From CAZYVD01 sp964651045 (lineage in GTDB: Bacteria; Zhuqueibacterota; QNDG01; DSAB01): DNA of 19,498 nucleotides. The position numbers and the translations under genes were made by a program. The stretch covers positions 1-19,498 of the forward strand of contig CAZYVD010000054.1 of NCBI GenBank assembly GCA_964651045.1, read 5' to 3'. Below the pieces are notes generated by a model. It made no database searches, was not told the origin of the DNA, and saw only the letters and a program-made list of their open reading frames with translations. This document shows positions 8,029 through 15,844 of this stretch, piece by piece. Within the stretch, counting starts at the first letter, position 1. Every line of letters begins with the position of its first letter.

Positions 8029-9501
8029 ATGACTCCCACTCCTGCCACATTTTCAAGAAAGGTATTTGCCCAGGCCAGCGTCCAGGCACTTAAAGCCCTG
8101 CGGGCATTTGTTGTCCTTCCAGTAATCATAAAGACGAGTAGTGCATTTTATTATGGTATTTGGTCCCAGATAGCATATCTGGTTACTCTTCTTACACCGG
8201 TCCTTACGCTCAGACTCGATGTTGTGTTTGTTCGCTACTTTTCGTCTGTTAAGAATAGGAGCGATCTCAGGAAACCATTCATTTCAATGCTATCTTTGAT
8301 TATCATAAATCTGGTACTATTTTCAACAGTTGCCTTTATTTTCTCAGAACAACTGACAAAGATAGTCTTCAAACATTCAGGATTGAGCGGCTTTTTAACT
8401 CCTCTGATAATTCTTCTTATAATAAGAACCCTTTTTCTGTTCACTCTTTCTTACTACCGCTGCCAATATCAAATAGGAAGATATTCCTTGATAGAATCTT
8501 CGTTAATAATCGGTGATATTATTATCCTCATGTTTTCTATAATTGTGCTTCATTATGATTTGTCACATGCATTGTACTATCTCATCTTGTATGATCTCCT
8601 TGTGCTGCTTCTGAACTCTATCTCTGTATTGAAAAAGATAGGAGTAGGGATTCCGGATTTTAAATATTTAAAACCCTATCTGTTTTATGCGCTCCCGCTG
8701 GTTCCCAATGTTGGTCTGCTGTGGCTTGTAAACTTCAGCGACAGGTACTTCATAACCAGGTTTTTGGATCTGGATAGTGTCGGGGTATATGCTGCATCAT
8801 ACAATCTGGCCCAGCTACTCATGCTGCTTGTTGCACCAATCGGATTTGTACTCTATCCAACAATATCAAAACTATGGGAGGAGAAAAATTTTAAAGAGGT
8901 CAATTTCTGGATAGAAAATGGTGTTAAATATTTTTTAATGCTGGCAATCCCGATGGTAGTCGGCATATCACACTTTGGTCCATATGTCCTTCTTCACCTT
9001 GCTTCTGAGGAGTTTATCAGGCATAGATGGTTAATATTTTTACTTTCAGCAGGATTGTTGTTTTTCTGTCTTTCTCAGATATATGTTTACATGATTCATC
9101 TATTTGAAAAGACGATCTGGATTATGTATGTATTTATTGTTATAACGATTGTAAAGATAGTTATGAACATCATTTTGATACCAGTCATCGGAATAACCGG
9201 GAGTGCTGTTGCTACACTGGTTAGCTATTCGCTTCAGTTTATAATAATCTTTATCATAATAAACAGAATATCTTCACTGAAAATACCTATCAACTTTATT
9301 CTTAAATCATTAATCTGTTCAGCAGTAATGTTTTTAGTACTTCAGTTGTTTCCGAAACAGGTTCTTTTGGTAAACCTTGGTGCTGCACTTTTTGGTGCTT
9401 TTGTCTATTTTTTGATGATGTATGTTTTAAAGGCGGTCGGAGCAAAGGAGATAAATTTAATCAGGGAATTTATAACTACCTTCTCATTAAAGATAAAGTA
9501 G
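8029..9501 (+). CDS. Wzx-type oligosaccharide flippase (MOP superfamily)
   Basis: A polytopic inner-membrane protein of 490 aa with about 12-14 predicted helices, the usual size for Wzx/RfbX flippases that move undecaprenyl-linked repeat units to the periplasm. The N-terminus has the typical ALKALRAFVVLPVIIKT region near residues 20-36, then GIWSQIAYLVTLLTPVLTLRL. The middle has YALPLVPNVGLLWLVNFSDR (about 223-242), the conserved turn between the two halves, followed by YFITRFLDLDSVGVYAASYN. Late helices include IIIFIIINRIS and YFLMMYVLKAVG. It starts 16 bases after the methyltransferase and is the last gene of the + strand run. Its stop faces the deacetylase stop with only 3 bases between. 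Gene symbol withheld because Wzx sequences are very divergent. Confidence 0.88.
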   Translation: MTPTPATFSRKVFAQASVQALKALRAFVVLPVIIKTSSAFYYGIWSQIAYLVTLLTPVLTLRLDVVFVRYFSSVKNRSDLRKPFISMLSLIIINLVLFSTVAFIFSEQLTKIVFKHSGLSGFLTPLIILLIIRTLFLFTLSYYRCQYQIGRYSLIESSLIIGDIIILMFSIIVLHYDLSHALYYLILYDLLVLLLNSISVLKKIGVGIPDFKYLKPYLFYALPLVPNVGLLWLVNFSDRYFITRFLDLDSVGVYAASYNLAQLLMLLVAPIGFVLYPTISKLWEEKNFKEVNFWIENGVKYFLMLAIPMVVGISHFGPYVLLHLASEEFIRHRWLIFLLSAGLLFFCLSQIYVYMIHLFEKTIWIMYVFIVITIVKIVMNIILIPVIGITGSAVATLVSYSLQFIIIFIIINRISSLKIPINFILKSLICSAVMFLVLQLFPKQVLLVNLGAALFGAFVYFLMMYVLKAVGAKEINLIREFITTFSLKIK

Positions 9502-9504
9502 GTG

Positions 9505-10857
9505 TTAGCCTTTTAAAAGCCATTGCTCTATCGCTTCCCTTCCAGTGAGAAAGAGTGCACCGCGTCTTTTTCCTTCTTCTATTATGTACTTATAGATTCT
9601 TTCCCATCCCCTGTATTTGTGATCTGAGAAGTAGTTGTTGTGCCACAATACTGTTAAACAGCCATTTACACTTTCTATTTCATCGAGTAAACTTTTAACA
9701 GTATCTATTGTGCTTTCACCCGGAAAGTTCTCCTTCTTCCTGAGTGCATGATCCATAATAATTAAGGGAAGTTCGATTATTCTATAGGCCCTGTTTTTCT
9801 TGAAATCAAAAGGGTGGAATGGGAATGCAATTCCATTCCGAAATCCTGTGGAATTCGAAAAGCCGAGTGTGGAATCATATTTTAGATCGGCCTGTTCAAG
9901 CACATCGAATGTTCTGTTCATATCGAAACACAGATAGTGGAAGCGTCCGCCAGAAACATCTACACCAAGTCGGGTGATCTCACTTTTTAGTTTTTCTGCA
10001 TCCAGATGCGAGGAGATGCTGCCGTGAATTCCAATCTCACAACCAGCCTCTATGAGCTTTCTAACAAGAGAACAATATTTGTGTTTAAATATGTTGTAGT
10101 CAGAGTTTGTTGGAATCTTTTTAGGAAGAAGAAGTGCTCTCAGTGATTTTAATATTCCCTCCCTCTGGGTCATGAAATAGAATGATGATTTTACAGAAGA
10201 TTCTCTCTCGATCGAGAGTATCCTGTCAAAGTTGAACCAAATATCTTCATCAAATAATCTTTTATATAACAGATTAAAAATTGTAGCTGGCCTGCCCTTT
10301 CTTATTTCTGAGATTCCTTCTTCCAGCCAGCCGCTTTCTATTCTATCAACATCGTGAGTGAGAGATATTGCAAATGGGGGGGGCCCCCATGGTGATCTTG
10401 ACAGTGGAATTGAATAGATCCTTTGAATCCCGGTCATCAGAATATCAAAATAGTGGTTTACTACAGCAGTGTTTGCAATGTTTAAAAGGTTTTGAATGCT
10501 TGCATCATATGGAAATCTGAAGGGTTGATGTTTTCTCATGTACACTGCTTCCTGCCATCCGCTAAGAAAGAAGAATGAGGATGCCACAATGTCGTAATTG
10601 ATAATGACCTTTTCGTCCTTTAACTCTATGATTGGATGCGAGTCGGTATCATCAAAGAGAAATGGAATCTTTCTGCCCTTCCAATCTTTCCATACAGTCT
10701 TTTTATGATCATATAGGTTGGAGCAATTGAAAAAATTCGTATTGGATGCTTTTATGTTTATTTTATGATCTGTAGTTCCATATCCTATGTCGATCTCGTC
10801 GGTTATTCCAAACGAGTGTTTAAACGTTTCAATGACATATATGTATTTAGGATCCAT
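9505..10857 (-). CDS. Polysaccharide deacetylase family protein with N-terminal accessory domain
   Basis: A NodB-like (CE4) deacetylase of 450 aa, predicted to remove N-acetyl groups from a glycan. The C-terminal catalytic half has LTHDVD (166-171, with the Asp-Asp pair at 169 and 171), GIHGSISSH (276-284, the metal-binding His pair 278/284), RFHYLCFD (305-312, in place of the usual RxPxG motif) and a late His in LWHNNYF (404-410). The first 150 residues are an accessory domain of the kind labelled DUF7033 in similar glycan-cluster proteins, as I recall. There is no signal peptide, so it may act in the cytoplasm. I prefer ATG 10857 because MDPKYIYVIE matches how such proteins begin; an in-frame TTG at 10887 would add 10 residues. 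A G8C5 tract lies just upstream of the catalytic motif. Confidence 0.85.
   Translation of the reverse strand: MDPKYIYVIETFKHSFGITDEIDIGYGTTDHKINIKASNTNFFNCSNLYDHKKTVWKDWKGRKIPFLFDDTDSHPIIELKDEKVIINYDIVASSFFFLSGWQEAVYMRKHQPFRFPYDASIQNLLNIANTAVVNHYFDILMTGIQRIYSIPLSRSPWGPPPFAISLTHDVDRIESGWLEEGISEIRKGRPATIFNLLYKRLFDEDIWFNFDRILSIERESSVKSSFYFMTQREGILKSLRALLLPKKIPTNSDYNIFKHKYCSLVRKLIEAGCEIGIHGSISSHLDAEKLKSEITRLGVDVSGGRFHYLCFDMNRTFDVLEQADLKYDSTLGFSNSTGFRNGIAFPFHPFDFKKNRAYRIIELPLIIMDHALRKKENFPGESTIDTVKSLLDEIESVNGCLTVLWHNNYFSDHKYRGWERIYKYIIEEGKRRGALFLTGREAIEQWLLKG
10376..10388. repeat. G8C5 homopolymer run inside the deacetylase gene
   Basis: Eight G followed by five C on the + strand, read as G5C8 in the coding strand and encoding Trp-Gly-Pro-Pro-Pro about 10 residues before the catalytic THDVD motif. 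Eight-base A or T runs recur in the window (for example near 756, 1469, 11159 and 12370), but this is the only comparable G/C run I saw. A one-base slip would shift the frame before the active site. Confidence 0.8.
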
Positions 10858-10900
10858 ACTCTCAACTCTATTTTTGATCGAGTCCAATCATGTTGTAATG

Positions 10901-10929
10901 AATATTGTCTTTTTTTATTATTTTATCAA
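10901..10929 (-). promoter_or_regulatory. Possible sigma-70-like promoter for the deacetylase gene
   Basis: On the - strand, TTGATA (10929-10924, 5 of 6 to the -35 consensus) is followed after 17 bases by AATATT (10906-10901, 4 of 6 to the -10 consensus). Initiation would fall near 10894, about 37 bases before ATG 10857. The region is extremely A/T-rich, so chance matches are likely. Confidence 0.35.
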
Positions 10930-10949
10930 GTCTTTTTTCTAATCTTTCC

Positions 10950-10978
10950 TTTACTTTTTTGAAAGATTTCAGTATAAT
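10950..10978 (+). promoter_or_regulatory. Sigma-70-like promoter for the YfhO-family gene
   Basis: A perfect -10 hexamer TATAAT (10973-10978) lies 17 bases downstream of TTTACT (10950-10955, 4 of 6 to the -35 consensus), with T-rich sequence upstream. Initiation near 10985 would leave a leader of about 33 bases before ATG 11018. It probably also drives the downstream histidine kinase, since no separate promoter fits in the 3-base gap between them. Confidence 0.6.
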
Positions 10979-11007
10979 TATCTATTGAATATGGACAATA
11001 ACCATCT

Positions 11008-11012
11008 AGGAG
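11008..11012 (+). promoter_or_regulatory. Ribosome binding site deciding the YfhO start
   Basis: AGGAG ends five bases before ATG 11018, a good Shine-Dalgarno placement. The earlier in-frame starts (TTG 10985, ATG 10991) have no such site, and 10985 would coincide with the predicted transcription start. Confidence 0.7.
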
Positions 11013-11017
11013 TCGAT

Positions 11018-13477
11018 ATGTCAAAGAGAAAAAAGAGGTATAAAAAGAAGACACACGTTGTGTCTGGATCAAGAGAGATTAAATCTTTTACGATTCCAAT
11101 TTGGGAGGAGCATCCCGATCTTACTTCACTTGGAATAATTCTTCTACTTCTTTTGATCTTTTTTTTCCCTGTGATCTTTTCAAACAAGACCCTTCTTCCG
11201 CCAGATGCTATTGCCTCAAGAAGCTTTCACTCTTTTGTTAAAGATGCATTGAGTAGAGGAGTCTATCCTCTGTGGAATCCATATATATTTTGTGGAATGC
11301 CGTCGCTAGCGAGTCTTTCAACAGCACCATATACAAATATATTGAACCAGATAATAATGAAATCAATATGGGTGTTGAGCTTGGGATTCATTGATCCTGC
11401 CACAAACTTTCTAAGGATATTTGTCTACTACTTTCTGTTTGGTGCTTTCACATATCTTCTTCTGCGGTCAAAGAGGCTGAATCCTGAGGTCGCCCTTTTT
11501 TCTGCAATCGGCATCGTTTTCATGCCTCAGATAGTAGCCTATTCGGCATTTGGTCACAATACAAAGTTGTGTACAGCTGTATTTATTCCTCTGATATTTT
11601 TGCTCGTTGACCGGCTGTTAAAAAAACAGAATATTTTCTATTTCAGTTTAACTTCACTGGTTGTTGGCCTTCAGTTTTTATGTGCTCACATCCAGATATG
11701 TTTTTATACACAACTTATGGCCGGTCTGTATCTTATATTCTGGATTGTAAATACCCTGAGAGAGAGAAAGAGTGCAGGGAAAATAGTGAAGGGAGTATGT
11801 CTCTATGGTGGTGCTGTCCTGATTGCCCTTCTAATATCCTCTGTTCTATATTTTTCTGTCTGGGAATATTCACATTATTCTATAAGAGGAGGAGGGCCGA
11901 CCGGAGGTCTTGAGTATGGATATGCAACCAACTGGTCTTTTCCGCCGTCTGAGATTGCAACATACTTTATTCCATCTTTTATGGGATTCGGAGGAGACAC
12001 ATACTGGGGGCCGATGCCCTTCACCGACTTTCCCCTCTATTTTGGATTGATAATTTTCATGCTTGCGGGCCTGGCTTTGATCATAAACAGGAATAGAACG
12101 GTCTGGTTCTTTACAATTCTAAGTGTGATTGTTCTTTTTATTTCTTTTGGTAAATATCTGCCTGTTCTTTATGGGCCGATGTTTAAGTTCTTCCCATTCT
12201 TTAATAAATTCCGGGCTCCCAAGATGATTCAGGTACTTCTACAATTCTCAATGGTCATACTCGCAGGATATGGTCTTCAGGGAATCACGCAGTTTCATTC
12301 AGAAGGGGATGGGAAAAGGATAGGGAGTGTGAAAAGATATTTAATGATTTTTGGTGGTGTAGTATTGATCTTTTTTTTGATTCTTCTTTTTGGCAGGGAT
12401 TTCTATATGGGTTGGGCTTCAAAGGCGAGAGGGGGCAGAGTTGCAGCGGCTGCTGCCTATGATAAGGCCATTGTAGATGGACTGAAGGCAATAGTATTTT
12501 TCATATTTAGTTATGCAATCGTAATGAGGGCCATGAAGAAAAGAATAAGCTCTAAATGGGTTCCATTCGTACTCGCAGGATTTGTATTTATAGATTTTTG
12601 GATCGTGGACCACAGGTTTGTTAATCTGAGGCCAAAGAGAGAGGAGAAATCCTATTTTCAAGAGACATCGGATGTAAAGTTTCTTAAAGAAAAAGATGGA
12701 GAGTTCAGAATATGGCCAATAGAAGATCGGAGGATGAAGAACAGCCGTGGGCCAAACTGGTATATGTATCATCTGATCCAGAGTATTTCAGGATATCAGG
12801 GGGCAAGAGTAAGAATATTTGGTGAGTTGAGAGACCAGTTTCAACCCTATCTTTTTTCAACAAAGAGTCCAGAGCTGAGGAGAAGGTTTCTTAAGCTGAC
12901 AAATGTAAGATATGTAGTGAGTCCATTCGATCTGACCCGGCTCGATTCTACATTTAAACCTGTCTTTTTTCCACTGAAAAAGCAGGATCGGGCCGTATAT
13001 GAATTTACCGATTCCCTGCCACGCATCTTTTTCCCGCATCGGGTCATCCAGGTAATTGGGAAGGATAATATCCTCAGGTATATGATGAGCAGTGATTTCG
13101 ATCCTTCAGATGTTGCAGTAATTGAGAAAAGGGCGCCTTTAAACATTTCATACTCTGACAGCAACAGGGCAAAAATATTAAAATATGATATAGACAAAAT
13201 AGAGATTGAGGGAGAATTGTTTACAAACTCGCTGCTTGTTCTGAGCGATGTTTACTATCCTGCAGGATGGAAGGCCTATGTGGATGGTAAAGAGACAGAG
13301 ATATATAAGACAAACTATGCATTTAGGGGAATTTTCATGCGGCCTGGACGTCACAAAATAGAATTTGTCTTCAGGCCAAGGAGCTTTAAAATAGGCTTGA
13401 TAACATCGATTTCTGCATTTTCTCTTGTTTTACTTGGACTTGTAGTAGGTATAAGATTGAGGAAAAGAAAAGAGTGA
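11018..13477 (+). CDS. YfhO-family multi-pass membrane protein (predicted GT-C glycosyltransferase)
   Basis: An 819-aa inner-membrane protein with about 13-14 predicted helices and a large soluble domain between the last two. YfhO proteins of Bacillus and Listeria are GT-C-like enzymes that glycosylate cell-envelope polymers using lipid-linked sugars. The first helix (LGIILLLLLIFFFPVIFS) follows a Lys/Arg-rich N-terminus. The loop with WNPYIFCGMPS is a typical early YfhO signature, and VYYPAGWKAYVDGKETEIYKTNYAFRGI with GRHKIEFVFRP, before the final helix, is the most diagnostic part. ATG 11018 was chosen over upstream TTG/ATG codons because of its ribosome site. Placement beside a glycan cluster suggests it decorates or assembles that glycan; it could also stand in for a missing polymerase, which is speculation. 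A histidine kinase follows 3 bases later. Confidence 0.85.
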   Translation: MSKRKKRYKKKTHVVSGSREIKSFTIPIWEEHPDLTSLGIILLLLLIFFFPVIFSNKTLLPPDAIASRSFHSFVKDALSRGVYPLWNPYIFCGMPSLASLSTAPYTNILNQIIMKSIWVLSLGFIDPATNFLRIFVYYFLFGAFTYLLLRSKRLNPEVALFSAIGIVFMPQIVAYSAFGHNTKLCTAVFIPLIFLLVDRLLKKQNIFYFSLTSLVVGLQFLCAHIQICFYTQLMAGLYLIFWIVNTLRERKSAGKIVKGVCLYGGAVLIALLISSVLYFSVWEYSHYSIRGGGPTGGLEYGYATNWSFPPSEIATYFIPSFMGFGGDTYWGPMPFTDFPLYFGLIIFMLAGLALIINRNRTVWFFTILSVIVLFISFGKYLPVLYGPMFKFFPFFNKFRAPKMIQVLLQFSMVILAGYGLQGITQFHSEGDGKRIGSVKRYLMIFGGVVLIFFLILLFGRDFYMGWASKARGGRVAAAAAYDKAIVDGLKAIVFFIFSYAIVMRAMKKRISSKWVPFVLAGFVFIDFWIVDHRFVNLRPKREEKSYFQETSDVKFLKEKDGEFRIWPIEDRRMKNSRGPNWYMYHLIQSISGYQGARVRIFGELRDQFQPYLFSTKSPELRRRFLKLTNVRYVVSPFDLTRLDSTFKPVFFPLKKQDRAVYEFTDSLPRIFFPHRVIQVIGKDNILRYMMSSDFDPSDVAVIEKRAPLNISYSDSNRAKILKYDIDKIEIEGELFTNSLLVLSDVYYPAGWKAYVDGKETEIYKTNYAFRGIFMRPGRHKIEFVFRPRSFKIGLITSISAFSLVLLGLVVGIRLRKRKE

Positions 13478-13480
13478 TCT

Positions 13481-14662
13481 ATGAGGATGATCTTCCAGAG
13501 AATTTTTGGTGGTTTCAGAGGATTGCTTCTCATCTTTATTGTGGGGGCAGGCCTTTTCCTTCATCTTTATACACAAAAAATAATAAACCAGCTTCGTGAA
13601 GAGGCCAGGTCTTTAGTCTTGTTCTATGCACAGATGTATGCAAAGGTTGCCGATGCAGAGTCATCAGAGGATATTACATTTCTATTTGATCAGATAATAC
13701 GAAAGACAAATTTCCCCCTCATACAGACAGATTCTGAGAACAGACCTGTTGGATGGAAGGGGCTCCCATATGAACCCTCTGATATGTCTGAAAGGACTCT
13801 CCACAGGATAGAGCAGATTGTGAAGAAACTCGAGAGGCAGATAGAGCCCGTTCCGATCAAATATAAAGATACTCTGCTTGGCTATCTCTATTATGGTGAT
13901 TCTCGGCTTGTACTGCAGCTTCAGTGGCTTCCTTATGTAGAGATTGGAGTTATCGGACTTTTTATTGCACTTGGATTTGTTGGATATGCAAGCATAAAGA
14001 GGAGCGAGCAGAGAAGCATCTGGGTTGGTATGGCAAAGGAGACTGCGCATCAGCTCGGAACGCCAATATCTTCACTGATGGGATGGCTTGAGGTGATCAG
14101 ATCAAAAGGAGTTGCACATTCAGAGGAGGTGGTCAGGGAGATGGAGAAAGATATTTCCAGACTCCAGAAGGTAACGAGGCGTTTTTCACTGATCGGATCA
14201 AAGCCTGATTTGAAGAAAACAGTTATCTCTTATGTACTCAAGGAGACGGTCGAATATATGAGAGCTCGTGTTCCAACCATGGGACGCAAGGTAGTCATAA
14301 ATTGTTCATTTGATAATGTTCCACCACTTGCGATTAACAAAGATATCTTCCAGTGGGCAGTGGAGAATATCTTAAAGAATAGTCTTGATGCAATGGACAA
14401 GGATGAAGGAAGAATATGGGTTAGGCTGGGAAGCGAAAGGAAAGGGAGAGTCTTTATAGAGGTTCAGGACAACGGAAAGGGAATCAACCCATCAATAAGA
14501 AAAAAGGTTTTTAAACCAGGTGTATCGACCAAAAAGAGGGGATGGGGTCTCGGATTGAGTCTTGTCAAGAGAATCATAGAGGATTATCATGGTGGACATA
14601 TTTTCATAAAAGAGACAAGATTGGGGTGGGGTACAGTGGTTCGGATTGAACTGAAGTGTTAA
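13481..14662 (+). CDS. Membrane-bound sensor histidine kinase, orphan
   Basis: A 393-aa two-component kinase with two predicted helices (about 13-30 and 153-172) enclosing an extracytoplasmic sensor of about 120 residues with no recognised fold. The H-box is AKETAHQLGTPISSLMGW (185-202) with phospho-acceptor His 190. The catalytic domain shows the N-box around ENILKNSLDAM (295-305), the G1 box VQDNGKGI (328-335), the F-box KVFKPGVST and the G2 box GWGLGLSLVKRI (354-365). All ATP-binding elements look intact. No HAMP domain is obvious between helix 2 and the H-box. No response regulator is in the window. It is 3 bases downstream of the YfhO gene and probably co-transcribed, hinting that it monitors the envelope. 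The H-box is of a kind I associate with FCB-group bacteria. Confidence 0.9.
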   Translation: MRMIFQRIFGGFRGLLLIFIVGAGLFLHLYTQKIINQLREEARSLVLFYAQMYAKVADAESSEDITFLFDQIIRKTNFPLIQTDSENRPVGWKGLPYEPSDMSERTLHRIEQIVKKLERQIEPVPIKYKDTLLGYLYYGDSRLVLQLQWLPYVEIGVIGLFIALGFVGYASIKRSEQRSIWVGMAKETAHQLGTPISSLMGWLEVIRSKGVAHSEEVVREMEKDISRLQKVTRRFSLIGSKPDLKKTVISYVLKETVEYMRARVPTMGRKVVINCSFDNVPPLAINKDIFQWAVENILKNSLDAMDKDEGRIWVRLGSERKGRVFIEVQDNGKGINPSIRKKVFKPGVSTKKRGWGLGLSLVKRIIEDYHGGHIFIKETRLGWGTVVRIELKC

Positions 14663-14687
14663 ATTGATTCTCTTAAGAGCAATTTTT
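14661..14687 (+). terminator. Possible weak intrinsic terminator after the histidine kinase
   Basis: AAATTG (14661-14666) can pair with CAATTT (14680-14685) and CTC with GAG around a TTAA loop, with a 3-base bulge on the left arm, and T residues follow. It overlaps the kinase stop codon. The stem is short and A/T-rich, so it may be inefficient and allow read-through into the sigma gene. Confidence 0.3.
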
Positions 14688-14728
14688 CTTACCTTTTCGT
14701 GTTAAATCAATAGTAATAAACATTGTTT

Positions 14729-14736
14729 GGAAAGAG
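14729..14736 (+). promoter_or_regulatory. Ribosome binding site deciding the ECF sigma start
   Basis: GGAAAGAG ends seven bases before ATG 14744. This favours that start over the in-frame TTG at 14723, whose reading would include the ribosome site within the coding sequence. Confidence 0.6.
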
Positions 14737-14743
14737 TTTTACG

Positions 14744-15301
14744 ATGGATGATGCAGCATTGATGGTTCGTGTAAGGGATGGAGATGATGTTGCCTTTAAA
14801 ATGATAGTCGATAAATACTACCAGCCGGTATATCAGCTGTGTTACAGATATTTATCGAATCAGGAGGATGCCGAGGAGATTACGCAGGATGTTTTCATAC
14901 GGCTCTATAATGCTGCAAGTTCATATGAACCAAGAGCAAAATTGTACACTTTTCTTTATCGTATTGCTGTAAATTTATCGCTTAATAGAATACGCGATAG
15001 AAAACTTAAGAGGTTTATCTCTCTTGAAACCTTGAAAAATAACAGAGAAGGTGTTATGGACATGAGAATGCAGGCAGGTCCTGATAAGATAATTGAACAA
15101 AAAGAGAATCAAGAGATCATAAAGAAGGCAATCGATTCTCTTCCTGCCAGTCAGAGGACTGCAGTGATTTTGAAGAGATATAATGAACTTTCTTATGAAG
15201 AGATCTCTGAGGTGATGGAGTGTTCTATCTCTGCGGTCGAATCTTTACTTCACAGAGCAAAACAGAAGTTGAAGAAGAAACTGAATCATTTAATAAAATA
15301 A
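14744..15301 (+). CDS. ECF-type RNA polymerase sigma factor
   Basis: A 185-aa group 4 sigma factor that would direct RNA polymerase to envelope-stress promoters. Region 2 runs from FKMIVDKYYQPVYQLCYRYL through the conserved DAEEITQDVFIRLYNA, with TFLYRIAVNLSLNRIRDRK for promoter melting and -10 recognition. Region 4 contains SLPASQRTAVILKRYNELSY followed by the helix-turn-helix EEISEVMECSISAVESLLHRAKQKLKKKL. There is no region 1.1 or 3, as expected for ECF sigmas. The start at ATG 14744 rests on the upstream GGAAAGAG. Next come an anti-sigma gene and two periplasmic Spy-like genes in the same direction, so it is probably held inactive by the anti-sigma until an envelope signal arrives. No convincing ECF-type promoter could be read upstream. 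Confidence 0.93.
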   Translation: MDDAALMVRVRDGDDVAFKMIVDKYYQPVYQLCYRYLSNQEDAEEITQDVFIRLYNAASSYEPRAKLYTFLYRIAVNLSLNRIRDRKLKRFISLETLKNNREGVMDMRMQAGPDKIIEQKENQEIIKKAIDSLPASQRTAVILKRYNELSYEEISEVMECSISAVESLLHRAKQKLKKKLNHLIK

Positions 15302-15349
15302 GATGCGAAAGATTACACAATCATTTGGTGTTTAAAGTATGAGACAACA

Positions 15350-15844
15350 ATGGAGCAAAGAAAAGTGAAATGCAGAAAAATAAAAAGAAGGCTTTCGGTA
15401 TTCATTGATGGTGAGGCCACTCCTGAGCTTGAGGGAAAGATAAGAGATCATATTAAGAGCTGTAGCATGTGCAGAAGAGAGATGGAGGAGCTTGAGAGGA
15501 TATGGAATCTTATAGAGAATGTGTCTGTACCAGAGCCATTGCCCCACTATTATACAAGACTCAGGGCAAACATAAGATCAAATGTCAGGCCTCGATGGCG
15601 CTTCAAATGGGAGGAGGTACTTGTTCCTGTTACGACAGTAGCAGTTATGGCATTCGGCATCTTCCTTGGAACACTGTTGTTAAAGAATCATGATCAATTG
15701 GCCCTCGAGAGTCTGTCTAACGGCAGCGAAGAACTCACTTATCTCTATCTCGATACTTTTGATGATTTCCCAGATGCTTCACTTGTAGGAATATATTTTA
15801 ATAATGGTGAGCAGGAAAACAACAAGGAGGCCTATATCCAATGA
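15350..15844 (+). CDS. Zinc-binding (ZAS/zf-HC2) transmembrane anti-sigma factor
   Basis: Predicted to bind and silence the ECF sigma encoded just upstream. The cytoplasmic N-terminus carries the anti-sigma zinc motif, with Cys 8 and then H34-x3-C38-x2-C41 (HIKSCSMC), plus the usual LSVFIDGEATPE segment between them. One hydrophobic helix spans about residues 90-111, leaving about 50 acidic residues (rich in Asp and Glu) in the periplasm, where signal input or regulated proteolysis could occur. It starts 48 bases after the sigma stop with no clear Shine-Dalgarno. Its stop overlaps the next start by four bases (ATGA). At 164 aa it is of ordinary size. The role is well supported by motif plus gene order. 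Confidence 0.88.
   Translation: MEQRKVKCRKIKRRLSVFIDGEATPELEGKIRDHIKSCSMCRREMEELERIWNLIENVSVPEPLPHYYTRLRANIRSNVRPRWRFKWEEVLVPVTTVAVMAFGIFLGTLLLKNHDQLALESLSNGSEELTYLYLDTFDDFPDASLVGIYFNNGEQENNKEAYIQ
15824..15830 (+). promoter_or_regulatory. Strong ribosome binding site before the first Spy-like gene
   Basis: AAGGAGG, a near-perfect Shine-Dalgarno, ends ten bases before ATG 15841 and lies inside the anti-sigma coding sequence. The anti-sigma gene itself has no visible site, so higher output of the downstream protein is likely. Confidence 0.65.

Noticed and set aside
9508..9524. CTTTTAAAAG palindrome at the end of the deacetylase gene as a terminator.
   Set aside because: It is entirely A/T in the core, leaves no stable loop and has no T tract after it.
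10959..10964. TTGAAA as the -35 element for the TATAAT at 10973.
   Set aside because: The spacing is only 8 bases; TTTACT at 10950 gives 17.
10985..11017. Upstream in-frame TTG/ATG starts for the YfhO-family gene.
   Set aside because: They coincide with or closely follow the predicted transcription start and lack a ribosome site, while ATG 11018 has AGGAG five bases upstream.
12419..12772. 117-codon - strand ORF opposite the YfhO gene.
   Set aside because: Shadow frame of a well-supported gene, without recognisable features or a ribosome site.
14688..14717. TTACCT-17-AGTAAT as a promoter for the sigma operon.
   Set aside because: Only 3 of 6 and 4 of 6 matches in A/T-rich sequence, and it would probably use an ECF-type promoter that I could not identify.
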